7,489 nt of DNA from Flavobacteriales bacterium (GCA_027032855.1 JALVLX010000231.1:1-7489), one strand, 5' to 3'; counted from the stretch's first letter, positions 1 to 5,979 are shown. Numbers and translations are program-made. Notes: generated from the sequence alone by a model not told the origin.

Positions 1-1554
1 AACGCAAGGACGTTGTGCAATAATCAAAGAAACTCCTTGGTAATCCAATTCTTTTTTGATAATTTCTACATTTTTATCGTGATATTTTTTCAACGGGATA
101 ATCACTTTGACGTGTTCTTCCGGTACGCCTAAACCTTTGGCAATATCATATAGTCGTCCCATAGCTGCTGAGGGCTGTGCACCGGTCATGGCAACGGCTG
201 AATTGTCGGAAATGATAACCGTAATAGGCGAATTGTCCCAAACGGCACTTAACAAACCGGTCATGCCGGAATGTGTAAAAGTGGAATCGCCAATCACGGC
301 AATAGCGGGTAAAAGTCCGGCATCGGCGGCACCTTTAGCCATGGGGATGGAAGCACCCATATCAATCAGGGTGTCAATGCTTTCATAAGGTTCTAAAACG
401 CCTAACGAATAACAGCCGATATCTGAAAAAACTCTGTTATCGCCTATTTCCGGAATGATGTCATTAAGTTCTTCATACAAATCAATATGACCACAACCCG
501 GGCACAATTGAGGCGGACGGCCGGTTACAATTTCAGGAATATCTTCATCTATTTTATCTTCCAATCCGAGTGAATAAGCTACGATATTCGGATTGAGTTC
601 GCCGGTTCTGGGAATAGCACCGGTCAGTCTGCCTGTGACTTTTTGTTCTCTCCCCAAATAATCGCTTATCATTTCTTCGATAAAAGGATAGCCGTCTTCC
701 AAAACTAAGATTTTATCAACTCGGTCAAACATTTTTCGCACTTTCTCTTTGGGTAAAGGGTAGTGACTGACTTTTAGCACATCAAAGGGTGCGCCATCAG
801 GGAAATTTTCAAGCAAATAATTAATGCCGATACCTGAAGCAATAATACCCAAGCTTTGATCAGAACCTTCGGTATAAGTATTCCAAGAGGAATCTTCGGC
901 GATTTTTTCCAGCTCTTTTTGTTTTTGAATCAAGCCTTGATATTGTATTTTAGCAAAAGACGGAATCAAAGCAAACCGTGTGGTGTCGTCGAGCAGATTT
1001 AAAGAGTTTTGCTCTGTTTTGTCTTTCAGTTTGACATTAGCCCGTGAGTGTGACAAGCGCGTTACCGAACGTAACAAGACCGGTAATTTTGTTTTTTCGG
1101 ACAGTTCAAAAGCATAGGCCATCATATCGTAGGCTTCTTGTTGATTGCTCGGTTCCAAAATAGGAATCATGGCAAATTTCCCGTAAAACCGGCTGTCTTG
1201 TTCATTTTGCGATGAATGTTGTGAAGGGTCATCAGCAACAACGACGACCAATCCGCCATTGATACCCGAAATAGCCATATTGATAAAAGCATCGGCGGCT
1301 ACGTTTAACCCAACGTGTTTCATCGTAACAATGGCGCGTTTTCCGGCAAAAGACATGCCCAAAGCTTCTTCCATAGCCACTTTTTCGTTAGTGGACCAGT
1401 GTGCTTTGATTTTTCCGGATTTAGTTTCGGGTTGAGCGGTAATATATTCAATGATTTCAGTAGAAGGCGTGCCGGGATATCCATACGCACCGGACAAACC
1501 GGCATCGATAGCTCCTTGAGCAATCGCTTCGTTTCCAAGAAGTATTTTTTGCAT
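1..1554 (-). CDS. iorA: Indolepyruvate:ferredoxin oxidoreductase, alpha subunit (C-terminus off the window)
   Basis: The enzyme oxidatively decarboxylates aryl pyruvates (indolepyruvate, phenylpyruvate) from aromatic amino-acid transamination to aryl-acetyl-CoA, passing electrons to ferredoxin in the cytoplasm; it needs the IorB gamma/beta partner, not visible here. The reading frame is open from the ATG (complement of 1552-1554) to base 1, giving 518 codons. The start MQKILLGNEAIAQGAIDAG is typical of the family, followed by YPGTPSTE near residues 26-33 of the pyrimidine-binding domain. The thiamine-diphosphate domain has CPGCG at 351-355, DIGCY at 378-382, and the cofactor/Mg motif GDS (422-424) with N451 in DNSAVAMTG, about 28 residues on. 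The visible protein ends at IIAQRPCV, the stretch that in the family just precedes the C-terminal 2x[4Fe-4S] ferredoxin domain, so that domain should lie beyond base 1. Identity is confident; substrate range is inferred from family. Confidence 0.95.
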   Translation of the reverse strand, partial: MQKILLGNEAIAQGAIDAGLSGAYGYPGTPSTEIIEYITAQPETKSGKIKAHWSTNEKVAMEEALGMSFAGKRAIVTMKHVGLNVAADAFINMAISGINGGLVVVVADDPSQHSSQNEQDSRFYGKFAMIPILEPSNQQEAYDMMAYAFELSEKTKLPVLLRSVTRLSHSRANVKLKDKTEQNSLNLLDDTTRFALIPSFAKIQYQGLIQKQKELEKIAEDSSWNTYTEGSDQSLGIIASGIGINYLLENFPDGAPFDVLKVSHYPLPKEKVRKMFDRVDKILVLEDGYPFIEEMISDYLGREQKVTGRLTGAIPRTGELNPNIVAYSLGLEDKIDEDIPEIVTGRPPQLCPGCGHIDLYEELNDIIPEIGDNRVFSDIGCYSLGVLEPYESIDTLIDMGASIPMAKGAADAGLLPAIAVIGDSTFTHSGMTGLLSAVWDNSPITVIISDNSAVAMTGAQPSAAMGRLYDIAKGLGVPEEHVKVIIPLKKYHDKNVEIIKKELDYQGVSLIIAQRPCV

Positions 1555-1579
1555 AAAAAGTTAATTTTTCAATCTCGCA

Positions 1580-1587
1580 TAAAGATA
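1580..1587 (-). promoter_or_regulatory. Candidate -7 box for iorA
   Basis: On the minus strand this reads TATCTTTA, five of six matches to the Bacteroidota -7 consensus TAnnTTTG, 25 bases upstream of the iorA start codon. No TTTG -33 element stands 19-21 bases further upstream; the region is T-rich. The position fits a short leader, but the element is supported by only one half of the promoter. Confidence 0.4.
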
Positions 1588-1709
1588 TAAAAAAATCAAC
1601 TTATTTTTATGATTTTTTTATGTTTTTTTAGCGGATTAAATTTAATGGGTTTTTCCACTACAATCTGTACGCCTTTTTCACAAAGAAATAATTTTAGATA
1701 AAAAATACC

Positions 1710-1738
1710 ATTGAGCGCCGTAGGTGCGTCCTGTTTGT
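1710..1738 (+). repeat. 29-nt dispersed hairpin repeat, copy 1
   Basis: This stretch is identical over 29 bases to copy 2 at 1872-1900 and matches copy 3 at 1923-1951 at 24 of 29 positions. It contains a small stem, GCGCC-GTA-GGTGC (1715-1719 with 1723-1727), with one G·T wobble, followed by the tail CCTGTTTGT. It faces an inverted copy at 1759-1781, so the pair could also fold as one longer hairpin with about a 20-base loop. No coding function is apparent. The sequence resembles dispersed intergenic repeats I recall from environmental Bacteroidota, but I could not check this. Confidence 0.85.
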
Positions 1739-1758
1739 TGCGTATTGAAAATTGTTAT

Positions 1759-1781
1759 GAACAGGTCGCTCCTACTGAGCT
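1759..1781 (-). repeat. Diverged inverted copy of the 29-nt repeat
   Basis: Read on the minus strand this is AGCTCAGTAGGAGC followed by GACCTGTTC, aligning with the repeat core (GAGCGCCGTAGGTGC, then GTCCTGTTTG). The stem is kept as GCTC/GAGC: the middle pair that is G·T in copies 1 and 2 is T·A here. It lies 20 bases after copy 1 in opposite orientation. Confidence 0.6.
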
Positions 1782-1807
1782 AATTTTGTAATTGGATGCT
1801 GTATTTC

Positions 1808-1822
1808 TACCCCTATGGGGTA
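1808..1822. repeat. Perfect palindrome TACCCC-TAT-GGGGTA
   Basis: Six-base arms around a three-base centre in an AT-rich setting, between two copies of the 29-nt repeat. It could be another dispersed palindrome or a dimeric-regulator operator for the divergent iorA/miaB pair, but nothing else supports an operator. It is about 140 bases upstream of the miaB -7 box, far for direct repression. Confidence 0.5.
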
Positions 1823-1871
1823 ATATTTTGAAAGGCAAATTCTGATGTGAAATTAACGACATACTGATAAT

Positions 1872-1900
1872 ATTGAGCGCCGTAGGTGCGTCCTGTTTGT
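1872..1900 (+). repeat. 29-nt dispersed hairpin repeat, copy 2
   Basis: Identical to copy 1 over all 29 bases, while the bases on either side differ, so the unit ends are fairly sharp. The internal stem GCGCC/GGTGC is at 1877-1881 and 1885-1889. Confidence 0.85.
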
Positions 1901-1922
1901 AGATAAACAATAAGGAAATACC

Positions 1923-1951
1923 GCTGAGCACCGTAGGTGCACCCTGTTTGT
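1923..1951 (+). repeat. 29-nt dispersed hairpin repeat, copy 3
   Basis: This copy differs from copies 1 and 2 at five of 29 positions. One change converts the G·T wobble of the stem into A·T, giving a perfect GCACC-GTA-GGTGC (1928-1932 with 1936-1940). It ends 11 bases before the miaB -7 box, so it occupies the place where a -33 element would be expected. Confidence 0.85.
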
Positions 1952-1962
1952 AGAATAAATTT

Positions 1963-1970
1963 TATCTTTG
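1963..1970 (+). promoter_or_regulatory. miaB promoter -7 box
   Basis: TATCTTTG is a full match to the Bacteroidota -7 consensus TAnnTTTG and lies 31 bases before the miaB ATG, implying transcription from about 1976-1978 and a leader of roughly 25 bases. The nearest TTTG (1947-1950, inside repeat copy 3) is only 12 bases upstream, too close for a standard -33 element. No strong ribosome binding site is visible, as is usual in this phylum. Confidence 0.65.
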
Positions 1971-2001
1971 CGCTACAAAAATTACAATTATAAACCAACA
2001 G

Positions 2002-3450
2002 ATGAACCAAAACGACACCCCTAAAAAGATAGATGAAAAATTACAAGGCAGTACGACAAAATATGTACAAGCACCTGAAAATACCAAAAAGGTTTTCATA
2101 GAAAGCTATGGTTGTCAGATGAATATGAACGATTCGGAGATTGTAGCTTCTATTCTTTTAAAACAAGGTTTTAATACGACTGACAATTTGGATGAAGCGG
2201 ATTTGGTTTTAATCAACACTTGTTCCATACGCGAAAAAGCAGAAACAACCATTCGCAACCGTCTAAAGCATTTTAACAAGTTAAAGAAAGAAAAACCGAA
2301 AACAAAAATTGGTTTAATGGGATGTATGGCGGAACGTATCAAAGAGAAAATCTTAGATGAAGAGAAACTCGTTGATTTGGTTGTAGGCCCGGATGCTTAC
2401 CGTGATTTACCTAATTTGATTAATGAACTGGAAGATGGTCGTAAGGCGGTCAATGTATTGTTGAGCAAAGAGGAGACCTATGCAGATATAGAACCGGTAC
2501 GTCTCAACAGCAACGGTGTATCGGCTTTTGTGTCTATCACGCGTGGTTGTGACAATATGTGTACGTTTTGTGTAGTACCTTTTACCCGTGGTCGTGAGCG
2601 TAGTCGTGATCCGGAAAGTATATTGCACGAAATAAAAGTATTGCAAGATAAAGGATTTAAGGAGGTAACATTGTTGGGACAAAATGTAGATAGTTATTTG
2701 TGGTACGGTGGCGGTTTGAAAAAAGACTTTGACAAGCAACCCGAAGATGTAAAGAAAATTGCTGTTGATTTTGCCGGTCTTTTAGATTTGGTAGCAACGC
2801 ATTTTCCCGGTATCCGCATACGTTTTTCTACGTCTAATCCGCAAGATTTCAGTTTGGAAGTGATAAAAACCATGGCAAAACATCCCAATATTGCCAAGCA
2901 TATACATTTACCGGTTCAATCCGGAAGTGATAGAATCTTAAAATTGATGAACCGCAAGCATACGGTTGCTCAATACAAGGAAACCATTGATGCTATTAGA
3001 AAATACATTCCCGATGTGGCGATTTCACAAGATATGATTGCCGGATTTAGCACTGAAACCGAAGAAGACCACCAAGCAACCCTTGATTTGATGGATTATG
3101 TCAAATACGATTTCGGTTTTATGTTTGCTTACTCGGTGCGTCCCGGAACTTTGGGTGCCAAAAAGTTGGAAGATGATGTGCCGCATCATGTTAAATTGCG
3201 ACGTTTAAGAGAAATTATAGACAAGCAACAAGAACATAGCTTGTACCGCATGCAACAATTTATTGGCAAGGAAGTGGAAGTTTTGATTGAAGGTAATTCC
3301 AAGAAATCCGATAAACATTGGATGGGACGTAACTCGCAAAATGCCGTGGTAATTTTTGAAAAAACAGGTAACGAAAATCCCGGTGATTTGGTTAAGGTCA
3401 AAGTCAATGATTGTACTTCGGCTACTTTGTTTGGAGAGAGATGTAAGTAA
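2002..3450 (+). CDS. miaB: tRNA-2-methylthio-N6-dimethylallyladenosine synthase (radical SAM methylthiotransferase)
   Basis: MiaB adds a methylthio group to C2 of i6A37 in tRNAs reading UNN codons, using SAM and two [4Fe-4S] clusters. The 482-residue protein has the whole family layout. The N-terminal MTTase domain holds the auxiliary-cluster cysteines C38 (ESYGCQMN), C74 (INTCSIRE) and C108 (LMGCMAE). The radical SAM domain holds CxxxCxxC at C183, C187 and C190 (RGCDNMCTFC). A C-terminal TRAM domain spans about 415-480. The segment YLWYGGGLKKDF after LLGQNVDS is an insertion typical of Bacteroidota MiaB and argues against the related YliG/RimO or MtaB. The ATG follows the leader from the -7 box by a sensible distance. 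The last codons (AAG, TAA) already belong to the heptamer array that follows, so the end GERCK may not be ancestral. Confidence 0.97.
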   Translation: MNQNDTPKKIDEKLQGSTTKYVQAPENTKKVFIESYGCQMNMNDSEIVASILLKQGFNTTDNLDEADLVLINTCSIREKAETTIRNRLKHFNKLKKEKPKTKIGLMGCMAERIKEKILDEEKLVDLVVGPDAYRDLPNLINELEDGRKAVNVLLSKEETYADIEPVRLNSNGVSAFVSITRGCDNMCTFCVVPFTRGRERSRDPESILHEIKVLQDKGFKEVTLLGQNVDSYLWYGGGLKKDFDKQPEDVKKIAVDFAGLLDLVATHFPGIRIRFSTSNPQDFSLEVIKTMAKHPNIAKHIHLPVQSGSDRILKLMNRKHTVAQYKETIDAIRKYIPDVAISQDMIAGFSTETEEDHQATLDLMDYVKYDFGFMFAYSVRPGTLGAKKLEDDVPHHVKLRRLREIIDKQQEHSLYRMQQFIGKEVEVLIEGNSKKSDKHWMGRNSQNAVVIFEKTGNENPGDLVKVKVNDCTSATLFGERCK

Positions 3451-3501
3451 CGAGTAACGAGTAACAAGTATCAAGTAGCAAGTGTCTAGTAACAAGTTTT
3501 T
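3447..3501 (+). repeat. Heptamer tandem array, GTAACGA/GTAACAA type
   Basis: Seven consecutive 7-base units begin at 3447: two GTAACGA, then GTAACAA, GTATCAA, GTAGCAA, GTGTCTA and GTAACAA, closing with GTTTTT. The first unit overlaps the miaB stop codon TAA at 3448-3450. Each intact unit carries a TAA, TAG or similar stop in the miaB sense. The progressive drift suggests an ageing slippage-born array. Confidence 0.85.
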
Positions 3502-3532
3502 GATGAATTGATGATGTGATGAATTGATGATA
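3501..3532 (+). repeat. Octamer/16-mer tandem repeat, TGATGAAT-TGATGATG type
   Basis: Two 16-base units (3501-3516 and 3517-3532) differ at one position, and each consists of two similar octamers beginning TGATGA. The reverse complement contains CACATCATCAAT, which also occurs at 5901-5912 in the other repeat-rich spacer. Confidence 0.8.
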
Positions 3533-3597
3533 TTAAGACAAAAATAAAGTATGAAGTAACAAATAATCATCAAAAAACAAAGTAATCTATGAACCGC
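3533..3597. other. AT-rich remainder of the miaB/glycosylase spacer
   Basis: Contains degenerate echoes of the heptamer (GAAGTAACAAA near 3553-3564) and no ORF, RNA gene or convincing terminator. Confidence 0.4.
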
Positions 3598-3647
3598 AAC
3601 TTTCAACCTTCAACTCAGGTCACTGAGCCTGCCGAAGTGTAACTTTC
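3598..3647 (-). repeat. Heptamer units of GTTGAAA type, split by a hairpin element
   Basis: On the plus strand, 3598-3618 reads as three 7-base units (AACTTTC, AACCTTC, AACTCAG), and AACTTTC recurs at 3641-3647. In the sense of the glycosylase gene these are GAAAGTT units containing TGA. The copy at 3641-3647 overlaps the stop codon of that gene. The same family, in the other orientation, occurs at 5665-5678. Confidence 0.75.
3618..3639 (+). repeat. GGTCACTGAG...CCGAAGTG dispersed element
   Basis: The ends CACT and AGTG can pair, and the words ACTGAG and CCGAAGT recur in the element at 5818-5863 (GGTGACTGAG ... CCGAAGTCACC). It looks like a short-loop member of the same Bacteroidota intergenic family, set between two heptamer units. 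It could act as a weak bidirectional terminator for the convergent genes, but there is no T-tract directly after it. Confidence 0.6.
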
Positions 3648-4209
3648 AACTAATATAATACCGCCACGGCTTTTCCGCCCACACCTTAGCATAAGCGACA
3701 CCGATACGTGTGCCGGTTGCAATTTGTTTTTTTGGAATAATGATACCTTCATTTGCTATCCATAGACCGGTATCGGGATGTAAGGCTAATTTGTTCAAAC
3801 TTTTATCTATTTTCAAATGCTTGGTTAGTTTGCCGGGTCCATCGGTCTTGACAGGTAGATTTTTAGTGTCTTCAATGTCAATTTTTTGCAAATTTGAAAT
3901 GCCGCGAATTAAAACCGCTGCCGGAAAATCTTTGGGCATGGTTACAAAATTGAGCATATAATACATGCCGTAAATCAGGTAAATATAAATGTGTCCGGGC
4001 GCATCATACATCACTGTTGTCCGGGGTGTTTTTCCTTTACTACAATGACAGGCTAAGTCTTCTTTGCCGTGATAGGCTTCGGTTTCGGTGATGATGGCTC
4101 TGTATAAGGTATTGTTGTACTGACGGTACAAAACTTTCCCTAGTAAATCTTTGGCAACAGTCCGGGTATCGCGGTTAAAAAAGTCTTGTCCAATGATTTT
4201 GGAAGTCAT
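3646..4209 (-). CDS. 3-methyladenine / alkyladenine DNA glycosylase (AAG/MPG family)
   Basis: This monofunctional base-excision repair enzyme removes alkylated purines (3-methyladenine, 7-methylguanine, hypoxanthine) by water attack on the N-glycosidic bond. The 187 residues cover nearly the entire fold. Matches to the human enzyme include TETEAY with the catalytic base E44 (human E125) and the intercalating tyrosine Y46 (human Y127). H55 in LACHCSKG (human H136), TPRTTVMY (61-68) and PGHIYIYLIYGMYYMLN (71-87) also match. It begins 45 bases after the UbiA-like gene stops on the same strand, so it is probably the last gene of that operon. The protein ends KPWRYYIS and the TGA lies inside an AACTTTC heptamer. 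Family members usually continue some residues past this point (often a GNxxVS tail), so a short C-terminal truncation is likely but probably harmless. Confidence 0.95.
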   Translation of the reverse strand: MTSKIIGQDFFNRDTRTVAKDLLGKVLYRQYNNTLYRAIITETEAYHGKEDLACHCSKGKTPRTTVMYDAPGHIYIYLIYGMYYMLNFVTMPKDFPAAVLIRGISNLQKIDIEDTKNLPVKTDGPGKLTKHLKIDKSLNKLALHPDTGLWIANEGIIIPKKQIATGTRIGVAYAKVWAEKPWRYYIS

Positions 4210-4254
4210 TATATTTTGATTTGGTTTAAAAGGTCACTAAGTAGTTTTGTGGTA

Positions 4255-5097
4255 TTAGCTACTTGATGTTAAGAAAATTACACTCAAAATTCCAATCAAC
4301 ATCCAAAGTTTATACAGTTTGGTGGTTTGTTCGTATTGTTTTTTGTAAATGGAATAAACGCCTAACAAACCAATTAAAGTGCTGACAATAAGTAAGATGC
4401 TAAAAGCAATGCCGCTAAAGTGTGTTTTGAAATAATACAAGACAGCCGGTGTGAGAAGCGTTAAGAAAATCAACAAAAAGCAACTCAGATTTTCATTGAG
4501 AACCGGTAAAGTTTTGTAGCCTGCTTGGTGGTCATATTTCAAATCTTCCAAATCTTTGGCCAGTTCACGTATCAGTGTCAACCAAAAAGCCAATGCCAAT
4601 AATAATTCTAAAATATGCGAGTTTATTGAGATGTCTTTAGCAAAGTTTACTGGAACATAAATAGCAAAAGCCGTCAAAAAGGCAATTAGCAGATTGCCGG
4701 CTAAGGCTACTTTTTTAATAAAATAATTGTACAGGCTTAATAAGACCGGGATACTGATGATAGCATATAACAAATTGGCTTTAAAACTCATATAAAATCC
4801 GGTAAAGCCAAACAGAAAAGCCAATACAAGGAATATGATTGTCCAAATTAAATACGTTGTCAAGTTAAATTCGATAAAACCTTTTTTTTGACGATCTGTT
4901 TCATAATCGGTTATGTTGTTTTGCAGGTTGCCGAAAATACCGAAAAAAGTCATAGACAGGGTTAAAAACAACCAAGCGTCAGTAGGAGAGAAGGATTTTT
5001 TTGCTAAAACAAAATACATTAGAAACTCTAGTGTCAGATATATCAACACGTTTTTCCAGCGGATGATTTTAAAAAATTTAGTTAGCGGCTGTGTCAT
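4255..5097 (-). CDS. UbiA-family prenyltransferase, integral membrane
   Basis: UbiA-family enzymes transfer a polyprenyl chain from its diphosphate to an acceptor at the membrane. From the ATG at 5097 the protein has 280 residues, mostly hydrophobic, consistent with about nine transmembrane helices. The first Asp-rich motif is NNITDYETD (60-68, usual NDxxDxxxD, here NN with D64 and D68). The second is DLEDLKYDHQAG (D182, D185, D189), preceded by RELAKD. These bind the Mg-diphosphate. In Bacteroidota such genes next to a KdsC-like phosphatase are often labelled geranylgeranylglycerol-phosphate geranylgeranyltransferase by homology; the acceptor is not provable here, and menaquinone or heme pathways are alternatives. 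The gene overlaps the end of the kdsC-like gene by 20 bases, so translation is probably coupled. A TTG at 5106 would add three residues; the ATG is preferred. Confidence 0.88.
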   Translation of the reverse strand: MTQPLTKFFKIIRWKNVLIYLTLEFLMYFVLAKKSFSPTDAWLFLTLSMTFFGIFGNLQNNITDYETDRQKKGFIEFNLTTYLIWTIIFLVLAFLFGFTGFYMSFKANLLYAIISIPVLLSLYNYFIKKVALAGNLLIAFLTAFAIYVPVNFAKDISINSHILELLLALAFWLTLIRELAKDLEDLKYDHQAGYKTLPVLNENLSCFLLIFLTLLTPAVLYYFKTHFSGIAFSILLIVSTLIGLLGVYSIYKKQYEQTTKLYKLWMLIGILSVIFLTSSS

Positions 5098-5626
5098 TGT
5101 TGTCAAAATTAAATGTCCATTTTCCTTGCACTCTCAATACTTGTTCAATTACGTCACGAACGCAGGTTTTACCACCTTTTTTGTGCGAGATATAATCAAC
5201 GGTATCCAAGACTTCTTGTACGGCATCGCGGGGGGCGGCTGACAGTCCGGCTTTTTTAAGTAGCGGAATATCGGGAATGTCATCGCCCATGTACAAAACT
5301 TCAGTAGGAGTTAAGTGGTTATCTTTCAAATATTTTTCAAAAACCGGTAATTTGTTATCAATACTGATAAACACATCTTTGATGCCTAGATAGGTCAATC
5401 TGGTGATGACATTAGCGTCGCGGGCACCGGAAATTATGGCAACTTTATAGCCTTTTTTTAAGGCGACTTTTACGGCAAAACCATCTTTGGTATGCATAGT
5501 GCGCATTAAGTCGCCTGTACTGGTAATATGTACGGTTCCGTCGGTTAAAACCCCGTCAATATCAAAAATAAAAGTCGTGATATGATTGAGTTTTTTTTTG
5601 TACGAATTATCCAAATTATTCTTCAT
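5078..5626 (-). CDS. KdsC-like HAD phosphatase (3-deoxy-D-manno-octulosonate 8-phosphate phosphatase family)
   Basis: KdsC hydrolyses Kdo-8-phosphate to Kdo in lipopolysaccharide core synthesis; it is a small cytoplasmic C0-type HAD enzyme. The 182-residue length fits the family (about 165-190). HAD motifs are all present: DIDGVLTDG (D22 nucleophile, D24 acid/base), IISG (S66), K92 and GDDIPD (D115, D116, D119). The motif after SG is ARD instead of the R-rich GRxS of classical KdsC, so substrate specificity for Kdo-8-P is likely but not certain; related nucleotidyl-sugar phosphatases are possible. The first residues to about 15 are charged and variable. It is the first gene of the minus-strand group with the UbiA-like and glycosylase genes. 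The last codons (about NFDNNDTAAN) run into the next gene. Confidence 0.9.
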   Translation of the reverse strand: MKNNLDNSYKKKLNHITTFIFDIDGVLTDGTVHITSTGDLMRTMHTKDGFAVKVALKKGYKVAIISGARDANVITRLTYLGIKDVFISIDNKLPVFEKYLKDNHLTPTEVLYMGDDIPDIPLLKKAGLSAAPRDAVQEVLDTVDYISHKKGGKTCVRDVIEQVLRVQGKWTFNFDNNDTAAN

Positions 5627-5664
5627 AAGCAGGTTTTGAAAGAGTTGGCAATTTACTAAATTGA

Positions 5665-5685
5665 GTTGAAAGTTGAAAGTTTTTT
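5665..5685 (+). repeat. Heptamer array GTTGAAA x2 ending in a T-run
   Basis: Two exact GTTGAAA units (5665-5671, 5672-5678) are preceded by an imperfect one and followed by GTTTTTT, the same ending as the array at 3447-3501. Same family as the units at 3598-3647, in opposite orientation. Confidence 0.75.
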
Positions 5686-5726
5686 AGTGAAAAGCGAAAA
5701 AGCGACAAAGTACGAAGTGCGACACC

Positions 5727-5771
5727 GGTCATTTCGATACAATCCCGATTCATCGGGATCACTCAATGACC
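5727..5771 (+). repeat. 45-nt nested inverted repeat, element A
   Basis: The outer arms GGTCATT (5727-5733) and AATGACC (5765-5771) are perfectly complementary. Inside is a second perfect stem ATCCCGAT-TC-ATCGGGAT (5742-5759). Between the stems lie TCGATACA on the left and CACTC on the right. It is aligned, in inverted orientation, with element B at 5818-5863. It could form a cruciform or RNA hairpin; without a following U-tract it is not a classical terminator. Confidence 0.8.
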
Positions 5772-5817
5772 TTTCTATAGGAGCAGAAATAAAGGTGGTT
5801 TAGTGTCCAGACTCAAA

Positions 5818-5863
5818 GGTGACTGAGTGCTGTGAGCATAGCGAACAGTGTACCGAAGTCACC
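5818..5863 (-). repeat. 46-nt nested inverted repeat, element B
   Basis: The outer arms GGTGACT (5818-5824) and AGTCACC (5857-5863) are perfectly complementary. An inner stem CTGT/ACAG (5830-5833 with 5845-5848) can be extended by GC/GC. Read on the minus strand it has TTCGGTACA after the left arm and CACTCAG before the right arm, matching element A (TTCGATACA, CACTCA). Element A and B are separated by 46 bases. The word pair ACTGAG/CCGAAGT also links it to 3618-3639. Confidence 0.75.
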
Positions 5864-5876
5864 GAAGCCCCGACAT

Positions 5877-5916
5877 CAAATAACCAAATAACCATATCAC
5901 CACATCATCAATAACA
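5877..5916 (+). repeat. Octamer tandem array CAAATAAC type
   Basis: Five 8-base units: CAAATAAC twice, CATATCAC, CACATCAT and CAATAACA. The array shares CACATCATCAAT (5901-5912) with the reverse complement of the octamer repeat at 3501-3532. It lies immediately upstream of the promoter candidate for the Fe-S gene. Confidence 0.7.
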
Positions 5917-5926
5917 ACAAAAATCA

Positions 5927-5958
5927 TTTGATTATATCAAAAAATCTGTTTACTTTAC
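5927..5958 (+). promoter_or_regulatory. Candidate promoter of the dicluster Fe-S gene
   Basis: TTTG (5927-5930) and TACTTTAC (5951-5958) are 20 bases apart, the spacing expected for the Bacteroidota -33 TTTG and -7 TAnnTTTG. The -7 box keeps TA..TT but ends AC rather than TG. Transcription would begin near 5965, about 15 bases before the ATG, a short leader. Confidence 0.45.
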
Positions 5959-5979
5959 GGTTTTTGAAATAATACAATT

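Larger units (their letters stand above)
5627..5979. other. Divergent intergenic region, repeat-rich
   Basis: These 353 bases separate the minus-strand kdsC-like operon from the dicluster Fe-S gene. They hold a GTTGAAA heptamer array, two nested hairpin elements, an octamer array and a candidate plus-strand promoter, listed separately. No ORF or RNA gene was found. No clear -7 box for the kdsC-like gene is visible; TACTTTG on the minus strand at 5706-5712 is the best word but sits about 80 bases upstream without a partner. Confidence 0.7.

Noticed and set aside
107..388. Plus-strand ORF of 93 codons, and another at 1315-1590, opposite iorA
   Set aside because: Both lie antisense to the clearly conserved iorA frame and show no recognisable protein pattern.
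1710..1951. Possible CRISPR array (29-nt repeats, identical copies)
   Set aside because: Spacings between direct copies are 133 and 22 bases, one copy is inverted, and no cas genes are near. It is a dispersed repeat.
1813..2010. 65-codon minus-strand ORF with repeated TYGAQ words
   Set aside because: It is a translation of repeat copies 2 and 3 and the miaB promoter; the repeated peptide simply mirrors the DNA repeat. It even overlaps the miaB start.
5098..5106. Upstream TTG start for the UbiA-like gene
   Set aside because: It adds only three residues; the ATG at 5097 is the more usual codon and starts the conserved region equally well.
4913..5242. Plus-strand ORF of 109 codons across the kdsC/ubiA junction
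   Set aside because: Antisense to two conserved proteins; no family resemblance.
5706..5712. TACTTTG on the minus strand as a promoter for the kdsC-like gene
   Set aside because: One base short of TAnnTTTG, no -33 partner at proper spacing, and about 80 bases from the start codon. Possible but not supported enough to annotate.
5742..5759. Stem ATCCCGAT/ATCGGGAT as a rho-independent terminator
   Set aside because: No T-tract follows on either strand, and both neighbouring genes are transcribed away from this spacer.
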